Source: an uncultured Gemmata sp. (GTDB taxonomy: Bacteria; Planctomycetota; Planctomycetia; Gemmatales; Gemmataceae). Taken from it: a DNA stretch of 64,000 nt. Location of the stretch: assembly GCA_937924775.1 (NCBI GenBank), contig CALDUT010000002.1, forward strand, positions 186,001 through 250,000. The letters are read 5' to 3'. The number at the start of each line of letters is the position of its first letter. Positions within the stretch are counted from its first letter, which is position 1. The notes beneath the pieces are model-generated. The model had not been told where the DNA came from and ran no database searches. It saw nothing but the letters and a program-made list of their open reading frames with translations. The position numbers were made by a program, and so were the translations under genes. This document shows, one piece after another, positions 1 to 12,299 of the stretch.

Positions 1-79
1 TTTTCGATAACATGGGCAAACTTTCCCCAGATCGCGTGAAGTGATAGTCGATTGCTCGCCGATGGTTCGCCCCAACCTC

Positions 80-102
80 CCCAACCGGCACTCCCGGTTG
101 GG
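80..102. repeat. perfect inverted repeat (hairpin)
   Basis: CCCAACCGG at 80-88 is followed by a 5-base loop and its exact complement CCGGTTGGG at 94-102. There is no T-run after it on either strand, so it is not a textbook intrinsic terminator. It sits in the non-coding first 238 bases, upstream of the secreted subtilisin-like gene. It may belong to the 3' end of a gene outside the window or be a regulatory stem. Confidence 0.55.
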
Positions 103-238
103 TACGGCTCCTGGAGTTCCGGTTATTCGTTTGCCTGCGGGCGTGGTTGGCGATTAGTTGGCTTTAGCGGCTTGGCAATTCGCACACTAGCGGTCAGGAT
201 ACATGGTGAGATTTCGCGCCTGCGTTGAAGACTCACCT

Positions 239-2917
239 ATGATTCCGAGCATCACGCGACTGATTGTGCCAGCTTGGGTAGCGCTATTCACCGCCGCGGT
301 GGGCTGGGCCCAAGTGAAAGAGCCGCCGCCGGCCGAAAAACTGGATATTCAAATCCGCTATCGGATCCGGGCGGACCGCGACGAGCGGATCCGCCAATAC
401 CGGGTTTTGGAACAACATCTCCAATCCTTAGGCTTCGAAGATGCCCGCAAGGATGACCCCGATCGCGACCTCGACATCCTCGATCCCACCGCGGAACGGC
501 ACATCGGTACCATTCCGAGTGATAAGGTGATGGACGTTCTGAAGGATGTTCGCGTTCAAAACATCCTTTTTGCGCCAGCGGGCTACACTTACCCCGAGCC
601 AGATCAATTGGTCGCGGTCAAACTCGGCCTGCGCCGTGGCTCTCCGGCTTCAGTGCAGCAGCAACTGCATCGCCAGGTTATTAACCATTTGGCATTATTG
701 GACTTCCGCGAAGCGTTAGGTTACGACACCCTCGCTCACACCCTCATTCGCGGCTATCTGCCAGCCAAGAACGTGGAACGGCTGTTGTACGACCTTCGCT
801 ATGAACCCACCGGCTGGTTTTTGCCAGGGGTTCCGCTGGAGAAACTGCCTGTGCCTCTCCGGGATCGCAACCCGATTCAATGGGCGGAAGTACTTCCCAA
901 CGTCACTCGCCCGGAACCTTACGCCCCGCCCCCGGTGTTACCCCTTCAATTGAAGTACTCGCCAGACCTACGGGCCCTGATGCTCGATCCCGAGATGCAA
1001 AATCGCCCCTTGCGGGTGGAGGTGGTCTGGGATCACAACATCACCGATCGGGAAGCCCTCCGCGGGGTGGTGTTGGGCCAGTACGCCGGGGCGTCGTTGG
1101 ATGGCGTCGTCGGCAACGTCACCAGCATCCGCGTGCCCCGTTTGTCGTTTGTTGAGCGTTTGGCCCAGGAACCGCGCGTTCTGTATGTCCGGTTACCGCG
1201 GCAAGCCCACGAAACGTTGGGCATCTGGAACGACGGGAACGGTTCCACCTCGCAAGACGTTCTGAAAGCCACCAGTGTCGTGGAGCTGCATAAGTTGGGT
1301 TACAAAGGCGCAGGAGTGAAGGTAGTTCTCTTGGGCTCCGACTTCACCGGGGCAGAAAAACTGATAGGTCAAGAACTTCCGGCACGCACCAAGATTCTCG
1401 ACCTGACCTTTGATTTGACGCCCGAATTGACCCCCGCGCCGGCCGACCCCCTGCGCGAGGGTACCGGGACGGCGGCGGCACGGGCCTTGGCCGCCATGGC
1501 TCCAGAGTGCGAGTTGGTTCTGGTTCGCATCGACCCCGGTAGCTTCTTCCTCCTGCATACCGTGTTGCGGTTGTCCCGGGGGGAAATCGCCTACACCGAT
1601 GCCCTCCAACTTCGCCTTGCGGAACTGACGCAGCGGGCCGAAGCCCTAGAACGCGACAAAACCGAAGCAATCCTGGCCTATCGGGCCGCTCTCGCCGATC
1701 TGAGCGATACCCAACCGGCCATCGAACAACGGAACAAAACCCGGGCCGCGTTGGAAGCCCTTCTGAAAAAGGAAGAGGAGCTGGCCGCGTTGATCCGCCG
1801 TTTCAACACCTATCAGCGAGAAATCACCACCGCCTTGGCCGGGGCTCAGGTCTTCGTCAACACCTTGGTTTGGGAGTCTGGCTATCCTCTGGACGCATTG
1901 CACGATTTTGCCAGCACCCTTGATCGCCTCGCGTTCCCTACCCAGCCGCGAGTCATCAAGCGGGCGGGTAATCCCGCTTCGTTCCCACCTCCGCCGATCG
2001 TCTGGATTCAGGCGGCAAGCCCCGCCCAGGATAGCGTGTGGGGGGGGCCTTACCGCGATGCCAACCGGGATGGCTTGATGGAATTCGCTCCTCCGGGGGT
2101 CTCTTGGCCCGAGGGGCAGTGGTCGCCGCAGATGAATTTCCTCGGTGTACGCACACCGACCGGAGAAGTTCAAACCGACCTGACGAAGGACACCAAGCTT
2201 CGTTTCATCGTCCAATGGCGAGAAGCGGCCAATCCCAATTTCCCGGAAAGCGACGTGCCGTATTATCCGTTGACTCTTGCGGTGTGGCGACAAATCGACC
2301 CCCGGGGCGAAACCCGCTCCAGCGACGAAATGGCCGAGGTGGCCCGTTCGGTGGGCTCACCGAATATTGTTTCTCGCACCGGAACATACCTGGTATTTGA
2401 GCAAATGTTGGAATTTACGGTACCGGCCGACGGCCGATACGCGTTGGTTCTCGAATCGCCCATACCCCCTGATCCGCCCATACCGGCGTTGAAGCGGGAT
2501 TTGGAAATCCAGCCGCGTATCGTGGTGGAAACTCTCAACACGAAAGCGACGGAACCGCGCGTCGTATTCCGATCGTTCACGACCCCCAACGCCGGTGTGG
2601 GCGTGCCAGGGGATGCCTTGGGGGCAACGACTGTTGGAATCGACGACAAAATCGCTCTGCGGGGGGGCGGGACCGGGCTGACTCTGCGTGCCAAACCCGA
2701 TATTCTGGCTCCGGCCAGCCTCGCGATCGGCGAAACGGTGGTCCGTGGCCCCGGCGTGGCGACGGCGTTCGCTGGTGGCACCGCCGCGTTGTTGGTTCAA
2801 GCGCGGTTCCGTGGTCCCAACGTCTTCCAGAGTGCCGGGATTGGGGCGGGGCAGCCGCTGGTGATTCCCGAACGGTGGTACAAACCGGTACAGCCGCCTC
2901 AACCAAGGACACCGTAA
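239..2917 (+). CDS. secreted subtilisin-fold (S8-like) pseudopeptidase
   Basis: Exported 892-residue protein; the start at 239 gives a clean signal peptide ending near GWAQ (an in-frame ATG at 203 would add 12 charged residues). The order of S8 family landmarks is recognisable: GVKVVLLGSDFTG for the Asp strand, REGTGTAAARALAAMAPE for the HGTH helix, IVWIQAASPAQ for the AAGN oxyanion loop, KPDILAPASL, and RGPGVATAFAGGTAALL for the GTSMATPHVAG Ser helix. The catalytic Asp is Gly (codon 1334-1336), His is Glu (1457-1459) and Ser is Gly (2753-2755); the oxyanion Asn is also gone. A coiled-coil-like insert (roughly 1600-1840) separates the halves and a beta-rich segment follows. Family assignment is my reading of motifs; loss of proteolysis is inferred. 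Likely role is binding or scaffolding in the envelope. Confidence 0.72.
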   Translation: MIPSITRLIVPAWVALFTAAVGWAQVKEPPPAEKLDIQIRYRIRADRDERIRQYRVLEQHLQSLGFEDARKDDPDRDLDILDPTAERHIGTIPSDKVMDVLKDVRVQNILFAPAGYTYPEPDQLVAVKLGLRRGSPASVQQQLHRQVINHLALLDFREALGYDTLAHTLIRGYLPAKNVERLLYDLRYEPTGWFLPGVPLEKLPVPLRDRNPIQWAEVLPNVTRPEPYAPPPVLPLQLKYSPDLRALMLDPEMQNRPLRVEVVWDHNITDREALRGVVLGQYAGASLDGVVGNVTSIRVPRLSFVERLAQEPRVLYVRLPRQAHETLGIWNDGNGSTSQDVLKATSVVELHKLGYKGAGVKVVLLGSDFTGAEKLIGQELPARTKILDLTFDLTPELTPAPADPLREGTGTAAARALAAMAPECELVLVRIDPGSFFLLHTVLRLSRGEIAYTDALQLRLAELTQRAEALERDKTEAILAYRAALADLSDTQPAIEQRNKTRAALEALLKKEEELAALIRRFNTYQREITTALAGAQVFVNTLVWESGYPLDALHDFASTLDRLAFPTQPRVIKRAGNPASFPPPPIVWIQAASPAQDSVWGGPYRDANRDGLMEFAPPGVSWPEGQWSPQMNFLGVRTPTGEVQTDLTKDTKLRFIVQWREAANPNFPESDVPYYPLTLAVWRQIDPRGETRSSDEMAEVARSVGSPNIVSRTGTYLVFEQMLEFTVPADGRYALVLESPIPPDPPIPALKRDLEIQPRIVVETLNTKATEPRVVFRSFTTPNAGVGVPGDALGATTVGIDDKIALRGGGTGLTLRAKPDILAPASLAIGETVVRGPGVATAFAGGTAALLVQARFRGPNVFQSAGIGAGQPLVIPERWYKPVQPPQPRTP

Positions 2918-3060
2918 ATATTTATCAAATAAAGACTTGTGGCTTTTAGGGACTCGGACTCCGAGGGAAATTTCGGGTTCGAGCGATATGGTCTGTGCAA
3001 TTTGTGCAGTCATTAGACTGCAGCGAAAACCGCACTGTCTCTTTTCCGTGTTCCCAGTCA

Positions 3061-3651
3061 TTACGGGAATTGCGGGATGGCGTAGGGTTGGCTGCGATTG
3101 AGCGGCTCAAAAGTCCGCAGAGCACTTAACTTGAAGGAACCATCGGGTTGGCGACGGTAGGTCGCGCGGATGTAGACCGGGATAGTCTGCCCGCTGCGGA
3201 CCTCCCCTTTGCCCATGAAGCCGATTTCTACCGTGTTTTCATCGGGGTAGTTCACATCGTCGCGGGAAAAGTCCCACACCGCGACGCGGACTTCGAAGTT
3301 GCGCAGGGCATCCCAGAAACGGTGTTCCTTAACCTCTTGCCGCGTTAGGGTTTTGGCTTCACCACCGGCCGTATACACCACCAGTTGATCCGCGATCTGC
3401 TCGGCGAAGACCTCCGGGTTTTTGGCATCTGCGGCCAGAGCCAACAGATACGAGCGGCGTTCCGCTTCCTCCCGCGGACTTTCCAACACACGATCCAGGA
3501 TGAAAAGCCCAAACAACAGAAAGAACACCACCACAAACGGGATGACCGCGCGTCGATCCGGCTTCTGCGCGGCGATCAATCCCGAGACAATGAGCAACCC
3601 GCCCAGTACCAGATACACGCTTGAGGGCGGGTCGGTCAATAATGTCGGCAT
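3061..3651 (-). CDS. small membrane-anchored protein with a C-terminal NTF2-like domain
   Basis: The 196-residue protein has two hydrophobic helices close to the N-terminus (about residues 10-28 and 35-52) followed by a soluble domain of about 140 residues. The soluble part, with alternating helix and long strands (VRVAVWDFSRDD, NTVEIGFMGKGEV, IPVYIRATYRRQ), resembles SnoaL/NTF2-like folds, but no catalytic motif is visible. Its start lies 12 bases after the enolase stop on the same strand, so it is probably the second gene of an eno operon. It converges with the subtilisin-like gene across 143 bases without a clear terminator. Function unknown. Confidence 0.7.
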   Translation of the reverse strand: MPTLLTDPPSSVYLVLGGLLIVSGLIAAQKPDRRAVIPFVVVFFLLFGLFILDRVLESPREEAERRSYLLALAADAKNPEVFAEQIADQLVVYTAGGEAKTLTRQEVKEHRFWDALRNFEVRVAVWDFSRDDVNYPDENTVEIGFMGKGEVRSGQTIPVYIRATYRRQPDGSFKLSALRTFEPLNRSQPYAIPQFP

Positions 3652-3663
3652 GACGGAACTCGT

Positions 3664-5653
<1,990 letters not shown>

Positions 5654-6436
5654 GTGGAACTCACCTACAGCGACTATCTCCATTTGGAGGAACTCCTGGC
5701 GTTGCAAAAGCCACGATCGCAGCCCCCGGAACACGATGAGATGCTCTTCATCATCGTGCATCAGGTGTATGAATTGTGGTTCAAATTGATGCTGCATGAG
5801 TTGGACAAAGTCCAAGGTGATCTGCGCTCACACCGGGTTTACGAGTCGATCAGCACCTTCAAACGGTTGCGTACGATTATGAAAGTTGCGGTGGAGCAAG
5901 TCGATATTGTGGAAACCCTCACGCCGATGTCCTTCAACAGTTTCCGAGACCGGCTGGAAACCGCCTCTGGCTTTCAATCGGTCCAATTCCGGGAGCTGGA
6001 ATTCGTCTTGGGCTACAAGCGGGCTGAGATGCTCCGCTTTCATCCGCCGGGGTCGCCCGCGTATGAACGCCTCGTGCAGCGGCTGCAGCAGCCGTCGGTG
6101 CTTGAGGCGTTCTATGAGTTTCTTGCCCACTTTGGGGTGGAAATCCCGGAGGAGATTCGCACCCGTGATCGCACCTTGCCAACCGTGGCTCACCCGACCA
6201 TTCAGGAAGGAATGCTGCGGCTCTACAAAACCCGACCCGATATTGAAATCCTCTTTGAAATGATGACCGATTTCGACGAGGGCCTTCAAGAATGGCGTTA
6301 TCGCCACATCAAACTGGTAGAACGCACCATCGGCAGCAAACGCGGTACGGGAGGTTCCTTGGGGGTGGAGTTTCTCAAAAAATCCTTGTTTCTGCCCGTT
6401 TTTCCCGATTTGTGGGCGATTCGTCATCAGTTATGA
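5654..6436 (+). CDS. kynA: tryptophan 2,3-dioxygenase
   Basis: Heme enzyme that opens the indole ring of L-tryptophan to N-formylkynurenine, the first step of the kynurenine pathway. The 260-residue product fits short bacterial forms. Landmarks: LTYSDYLHLEELL, the distal-pocket histidine in IIVHQVYELWFKLMLHEL (about residue 36), the proximal heme-ligand His in WRYRHIKLVER (about residue 218) and the substrate loop KRGTGGSLGVEFLKKSL. I chose the GTG at 5654 because the family homology starts there and a GAGG lies about 12 bases upstream; an in-frame ATG at 5522 would add 44 unconserved residues. No other kynurenine genes are adjacent. Confidence 0.93.
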   Translation: MELTYSDYLHLEELLALQKPRSQPPEHDEMLFIIVHQVYELWFKLMLHELDKVQGDLRSHRVYESISTFKRLRTIMKVAVEQVDIVETLTPMSFNSFRDRLETASGFQSVQFRELEFVLGYKRAEMLRFHPPGSPAYERLVQRLQQPSVLEAFYEFLAHFGVEIPEEIRTRDRTLPTVAHPTIQEGMLRLYKTRPDIEILFEMMTDFDEGLQEWRYRHIKLVERTIGSKRGTGGSLGVEFLKKSLFLPVFPDLWAIRHQL

Positions 6437-6451
6437 CCCCCTCAGCCAGTC

Positions 6452-7426
6452 TCAGGCGGGGCGTTCGGCGATGGCGATGATGCAATCGCTTTGACCGCTG
6501 AGATAGCACAGCCAGGTGGTCAGTTTGGCCAGCGGTTTCCACCGCAAAGCGCGGGTGATGAGGCCTCTCCGACCGCGATGGAGGGCCAGTTGGGCACTGG
6601 AACGAAGCCAATCGCTATGCCGCATGGGCCGGAGACATTTCACCCGAAAGCCGGCGTTCTGAAGCATCGCGGTGAGTGTGGCCGGTGTGAAATGTGTCAG
6701 GTGGCGTGGTAAATCGAGACCAAACCACGAAATCCCAAAAAAGCGAAAGGGCCAACTGGCGATGTTCGGGGTGGCGACAATCAATTGCCCACCGGGGATC
6801 AGGAGTTTGTGGGCTTCGCGTAAGATCCGCAGCGGTTGGTGAACATGCTCCAGCGAGTGCCACATCGTGATGACATCGAACGAACACGGTTGTAAGTCGG
6901 GATGGGGCAGTGTACCCACCAGGGCTGTCAGGCCGTGGTGATCGCGAACATGCTCCACGGCTCCGACCGCGGCATCGAGGCCGGTGACTTGCCAGCCTTG
7001 TTCCGCCATGGTTTTGAGGAAGCTGCCAGCGCCGCAGCCAAAGTCGAGCAAACGCCCCGGAGCCGGCCAAGGCAGCACGCCCCGACGCTCTTGGCAGGGC
7101 CGGCCAAAGATGCGACTGTACAAAGAATGGACAGGTCGGGCGGGTCGCATTTTGCTGGCCCGGCGGTGGGGTCGATAATCGGTGGGGTAGAATTGGCCAA
7201 TTGTGCGTTCGGTGGGGCGGGGATTGGTGAAGATCAAATCACATTCGGAACAGCGGACCACCGCGAAGATCCGCCCTTCGTGGGCTGGTGGCAGTGGATC
7301 AGGAGCTTCGAGGAAAAATTGGCTGGAATTTGACCCGCATTGCGGGCAGGCCGTCTCTTCCCACTCCAATGAGGGATGGGGTCGAGGATTGTCGAATAAT
7401 CCGAGGGCAGGGCGGTTGGTGATCAT
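6452..7426 (-). CDS. class I SAM-dependent methyltransferase with N-terminal zinc-ribbon-like module
   Basis: The 324-residue protein begins with two Cys pairs (CPQCGS and CSECD, about residues 24-60), typical of small zinc ribbons that precede Methyltransf_23-type enzymes. It continues with motif I LLDFGCGAGSFLKTMAEQGW, the acidic strand VTGLDAAVGAVEHV, and motif IV FDVITMWHSLEHVHQP. The LIPGGQLIVATPN strand also fits a small-molecule or sugar/lipid methyltransferase. The substrate cannot be read from sequence. It converges with the tryptophan dioxygenase, leaving 15 bases between the two stop codons. Confidence 0.85.
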   Translation of the reverse strand: MITNRPALGLFDNPRPHPSLEWEETACPQCGSNSSQFFLEAPDPLPPAHEGRIFAVVRCSECDLIFTNPRPTERTIGQFYPTDYRPHRRASKMRPARPVHSLYSRIFGRPCQERRGVLPWPAPGRLLDFGCGAGSFLKTMAEQGWQVTGLDAAVGAVEHVRDHHGLTALVGTLPHPDLQPCSFDVITMWHSLEHVHQPLRILREAHKLLIPGGQLIVATPNIASWPFRFFGISWFGLDLPRHLTHFTPATLTAMLQNAGFRVKCLRPMRHSDWLRSSAQLALHRGRRGLITRALRWKPLAKLTTWLCYLSGQSDCIIAIAERPA

Positions 7427-7651
7427 TCCCGGTGGCCCTTCCGTGAGCCTCGTTTGAGATTGCCCGTGTCAGCTTACTTCACGTGAATTGGACCCGTCAA
7501 TTCCATCTGCCTGCAGTGGGCTGACGCCGCGGCGGGGAACTCTTGGCATCCGCGGTTGCGTAACATCTCCACCAGCCCAAAACCATTATCCCCCGGTTGG
7601 CCGGAGGCCGAAGCCGGGGGAAGGATGAAGCCATACGAGGCTGAGTCAGAA

Positions 7652-9892
7652 TTACGGTCGAACTGGAATCCCTGGACCGATCGGCGGGGAACCGAATTTG
7701 GGCGTTGGCGTCATGGGGTTCTTCGGGTCTTCGTCTTTGGGTTTCTCGGGGATGACCACGGGCAGGTCGATCCATGTGGGCGACTCGTTGAGAATCTCCG
7801 CGACCCATTCTTCGGCGAATTTTTGGAACTTGGCCGTGTCGAGGCTGCCATCGGCCGGGTTCGTCAGCTGGAAGACCCGGGTGAAGATCTGGAAGGCAGT
7901 GCGGCCATCGATGGGCAAGTCGCGGGGGAACCTGTTGAGTTCCGCGAGGTATTGTTGAAGCTGGGCCGGTTTTTCATTGGCCAGATAGTAGTACAAGGCC
8001 CAGGCGGTGGCGTGCGCTTTGATCGTCAGCCGTTCACGTTTTTTCCGCAGTAGTAGGAGGGGGTTTTCCATATCGGGTGGGGCGATCAAGCCGCCGGCGG
8101 GTTCGTCGCGGCCATCGCCAGGGCCATAACCGGGCCCGGGGATGGGCAGAGGGCCGGCGAACGGTCCTCGGCTTGGGGCCGGGCCTTTGGGTTTATCTTT
8201 GTCTTTTTTCTTGGTTTCGGGGGCTGGGTCGGGATCGTCGCCATTTTTGATACCGGCAAAGTAGGCGTCGGTGAGAACATGTTCGAGCAACTTGGCCCGG
8301 TTAGGGTTCAGTTCTTTTTTGTCGTCCAGATCACGGAAGTACCGATGGTGGAAGAAGTTGGGCAGATCGTAGCCATCGCGGAGGGCGACGGCCATGGTCG
8401 GCTTCTCCTCTTCACCCAACGTGACGTAAGCCGGTGCCCGCGGTCGGCTGAAGAAGCTGACGGCTCCAAAACTCAGCCAATGGGGAATAGTGACGTATTG
8501 GGGAAGCTGACCGGTTTCGAACAACAGCTGCCGTGTGCCTTCCGCGGTCACGGCGGCGATTTCGGAATCGTCGATAAAGAATTTTTCAACCAAAGCCAAA
8601 GTGCTGGCCCGGGCCACATCGGCCGGTTTGGGGCCTTTCTCTCCGGTGGCGTCCATTTTGGGGATTTCGCCACGCAGCAGTGGCTCGCGGCTGAGCCCCC
8701 GCTTGAAAATCTGATCGTTTTGCCGGATGAAGGTTTGCGCCACGTTATCGAGCCGTTCAGGCGAGAGCACCAGAAGGCTGTGTTCGCTGGAATAAAACGC
8801 CGCGGTGTGCATCGGCAGACCATCGAGGGCCTGACGCAGGGGTCGCATTTGCCTGGCTTCAGTGGCGAGAACCACCAAAAGGGGCTTGGTCGGCACCGGT
8901 AGGACGATGCCACGGGTGGCGTGCCAGAGGAAGTAAGCGTAGAAGTGGTCGTTCAGTTGTATGCCGCGGCGACCCACTTCGTCATTGGGGGGCGTATCCG
9001 GGGTGTCCCAGTAGATGATGGCGTAGTGACCGATGACCTTGACCTTGCGGGCGTCGAGAACGTTTTTCCAGTTCTCCGCCGCGCTCCCCCGCAGGCTGGC
9101 CGGCATTTTCACCGCTTCGTGCATTTGGCTCCACGCATTGACGAAGCGTTGAACTTTGTCCGGTAGGGGGATTTTTTTGGCCGCCGCCACATCCAGAAGC
9201 TCTTGGGCGATTTTCATGGCGTCGGCGGGTGGCAAATCTTCTTTCGGGGGGTTGTGGTCGCGGATGATCCCGGCCCGCAGAGCGGCAATCAAGGCATCGT
9301 AAAGCGCGTTGATGTCGGTTTTCGACTTCTGCCACGCCTGATACTGCTGCCGCAGGAGTGTCGCGTAGGTTTTGCGGCGTTCTGGTTTATCCAAAAGTTG
9401 TTCATAAAGCTGAATCGAGGTGCTATCGACAAACAGAACCGGGGTTAGACGCCGACCATACCAATACGTCACAAATTTGCGGTAGTAGGGGTTGTAGTAT
9501 TCATGGAAGGCTTTGGATTCGTCGAGCGGTTTGGACACCAGATCGGTTTCAGTGGGGATGATCACGACAATGGAGCGACGGGGGTCGTAATCCGCGGGAG
9601 TTTTGCCGGTTTCGGTTCCCAAGCCGGGGGCCGGAGACCCTGGCCCAACCGCGCCGGGGGAGCCCATACCGGTTGGCGGCAACGGCCCGATACTTCCCCG
9701 AGGTGGGAAGTTACCGAACTTGCCGCCGCGCTCATCGTCGTCGTAGTAGTAATCCCCCGGTTCCCCAGGGCTGGGCATGGTCGGCCCTGGATCGGTGTTT
9801 TCCAACAGCACTCGGATGATGATGTAACCCGCGAAGGCGGGGGACACTGCCGCTGTCAGTAGCATCGCGACAGCCAATAATGCACGCCTCAT
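7652..9892 (-). CDS. secreted DUF1570-like protein with degenerate zinc-peptidase motif
   Basis: 746-residue exported protein; the chosen ATG at 9892 directly starts the signal peptide MRRALLAVAMLLTAAVSPAFA (an ATG six codons earlier is possible). After a Pro/Gly-rich linker comes an alpha/beta region (KPLLVVLATEARQMRPLRQ), then AAVTAEGTRQLLFETG and PHWLSFGAVSFFS. These match the layout of DUF1570 proteins, where a gluzincin-like HExxH helix is followed by WLSEG. Here both histidines are replaced (A and R) and the third-ligand Glu is Phe, so zinc catalysis is unlikely. A Lys/Pro/Gly-rich linker near 8090-8220 splits the C-terminal half. The gene lies 108 bases downstream of another secreted protein gene on the same strand. 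Confidence 0.68.
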   Translation of the reverse strand: MRRALLAVAMLLTAAVSPAFAGYIIIRVLLENTDPGPTMPSPGEPGDYYYDDDERGGKFGNFPPRGSIGPLPPTGMGSPGAVGPGSPAPGLGTETGKTPADYDPRRSIVVIIPTETDLVSKPLDESKAFHEYYNPYYRKFVTYWYGRRLTPVLFVDSTSIQLYEQLLDKPERRKTYATLLRQQYQAWQKSKTDINALYDALIAALRAGIIRDHNPPKEDLPPADAMKIAQELLDVAAAKKIPLPDKVQRFVNAWSQMHEAVKMPASLRGSAAENWKNVLDARKVKVIGHYAIIYWDTPDTPPNDEVGRRGIQLNDHFYAYFLWHATRGIVLPVPTKPLLVVLATEARQMRPLRQALDGLPMHTAAFYSSEHSLLVLSPERLDNVAQTFIRQNDQIFKRGLSREPLLRGEIPKMDATGEKGPKPADVARASTLALVEKFFIDDSEIAAVTAEGTRQLLFETGQLPQYVTIPHWLSFGAVSFFSRPRAPAYVTLGEEEKPTMAVALRDGYDLPNFFHHRYFRDLDDKKELNPNRAKLLEHVLTDAYFAGIKNGDDPDPAPETKKKDKDKPKGPAPSRGPFAGPLPIPGPGYGPGDGRDEPAGGLIAPPDMENPLLLLRKKRERLTIKAHATAWALYYYLANEKPAQLQQYLAELNRFPRDLPIDGRTAFQIFTRVFQLTNPADGSLDTAKFQKFAEEWVAEILNESPTWIDLPVVIPEKPKDEDPKNPMTPTPKFGSPPIGPGIPVRP

Positions 9893-10000
9893 GTGATACT
9901 CCCAATACAAGCCTTACCCGCGATCGTGGTTCTTCGGGTTGGCCGACATCCACGGGTGTCGATCGGTCCTCATTGTCCTCGATCAGGCCTGCGGCCGCGA

Positions 10001-11428
10001 TCATTTCTTCGCCGGTTCAGGGAAGAGAATCGTGGTTTCTGGCAGGCCTTCAATCAGCACCGTTTTGCGTTGCGGGTTGGCTTGCATCTTTTTGAGTAGG
10101 CTGCGGAGGACGCCAACTTCCACCGGTTCAACCCCCGGTCGGCCCGTGGAATCCACCTTTTCAATGCGGGCCAGAACCTTCGGGATGGCTTCATCATAGA
10201 GTTCTTTGAAAAGCGGGGGAATGGCTGCCGGATCGAACTTATAAGGCTGTTTCGGGTCGTAATCAGTGGTGAAGAGGGTTCGCCATTTGAACATCGCCTC
10301 GGCGAGACGAAGGGCATATTGGCGCCACGGGATTGAACGATCGTTGGAATTCGCAGCCCGCGGGGTCGCGAAGGTGATGAGCGCTTGGGTGATGGCTTCA
10401 ATCGCGACATCGACATTGTACTCATTCACCTTCACAAAGCGGTTAACGCGGTATTCGATAGGGGCCATGTTCATAATGCCGATCGCGGCCTCGGCCACCT
10501 CGGCCGGTGTCGGGGCGGGAAGCAAGTTCGGGTCGCTCATGGCCACCCGCACCAACGGATAGACGGGGTAAATGGGCGTTTTGCCGTCGGGTCCTGGGAT
10601 TTTCACAAATTTCACTTGGGCCAGGGCCCGAACGGCTTGGCGGCGAACCATGCCCACCACCGCCACCTGCTCCGCCGTCGCTGATTCCCGCTTAAAACCG
10701 GGTAGAAGCATCGCCGGTTCGGTCACACAATCCATCAAGGCTTTGACTAAGGCCCCCACCGCTTCCGGCGAACCAGAATGCTTGCGCGTGTCCAGTTCCG
10801 TAACATCCGGGGCTGCCAACAGGGCCGCAGCGGCCTGGAAAAGGTAATATTTCAGTTCCGTAGGGGCTTCCGGATTGGTCAGAATCTTGGTGATCGTCGG
10901 ATAGTGCGCGGGGGCTCCAGTGCGGGCAAAGTGAGCATAAACCCGTGCAGCATTGATACGGACGATCTGTTCGTCGTGGCTGAAGAGATTGGCAAAGGCC
11001 CCATCAAGGGCGGCCCCGAATTCGTGGATGTAAACGGTTTGATCCTTACCGACCCGGTTACTGCCCAGCACCGGTTCTAACAAGAAGCGGTCCAATTCGG
11101 CAAAAACGCCGTTATCCCCTTCGAGAGCCATTCGGCCATCGTTGGGCGCTTTGGCTTTGAGATCTTGGGACGTTTTCCAAGTGGCCGGGTGAGCCACGAT
11201 CGCCGCAAAATACTCGGCCATCGTTTTGAATTTGGACCGCACGGCTGGAATTTCGGCCTCGGGAATACCCTGCAATCGGCCCTTTTGATTTTGACGCAGA
11301 TCATTCGCTACCGCCGAGGGCCAGACGGGAAATTTGCCATCATCGGGTTGCGACCAAGCCGTAGAGACCAATACCCCGAACCCGACAGCAAAACCCAGTG
11401 TCTGAAGAATCCAGAAGGGAAATTTCAT
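10001..11428 (-). CDS. secreted helical (HEAT-like) repeat protein
   Basis: 475-residue protein with a signal peptide (MKFPFWILQTLGFAVGFGVLVSTAWSQ, cleavage near residue 26). The body consists of successive amphipathic helix pairs, for example VRINAARVYAHFA, ELKYYLFQAAAALL, AVGALVKALMDC and VGMVRRQAVRALAQV, as in HEAT-like repeats. The C-terminus is strongly helical (VGVLRSLLKKMQANPQ). It precedes the DUF1570-like gene on the same strand by 108 bases; the two may form an envelope-associated unit. No enzymatic motif. Function unknown. Confidence 0.7.
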   Translation of the reverse strand: MKFPFWILQTLGFAVGFGVLVSTAWSQPDDGKFPVWPSAVANDLRQNQKGRLQGIPEAEIPAVRSKFKTMAEYFAAIVAHPATWKTSQDLKAKAPNDGRMALEGDNGVFAELDRFLLEPVLGSNRVGKDQTVYIHEFGAALDGAFANLFSHDEQIVRINAARVYAHFARTGAPAHYPTITKILTNPEAPTELKYYLFQAAAALLAAPDVTELDTRKHSGSPEAVGALVKALMDCVTEPAMLLPGFKRESATAEQVAVVGMVRRQAVRALAQVKFVKIPGPDGKTPIYPVYPLVRVAMSDPNLLPAPTPAEVAEAAIGIMNMAPIEYRVNRFVKVNEYNVDVAIEAITQALITFATPRAANSNDRSIPWRQYALRLAEAMFKWRTLFTTDYDPKQPYKFDPAAIPPLFKELYDEAIPKVLARIEKVDSTGRPGVEPVEVGVLRSLLKKMQANPQRKTVLIEGLPETTILFPEPAKK

Positions 11429-12299
<871 letters not shown>

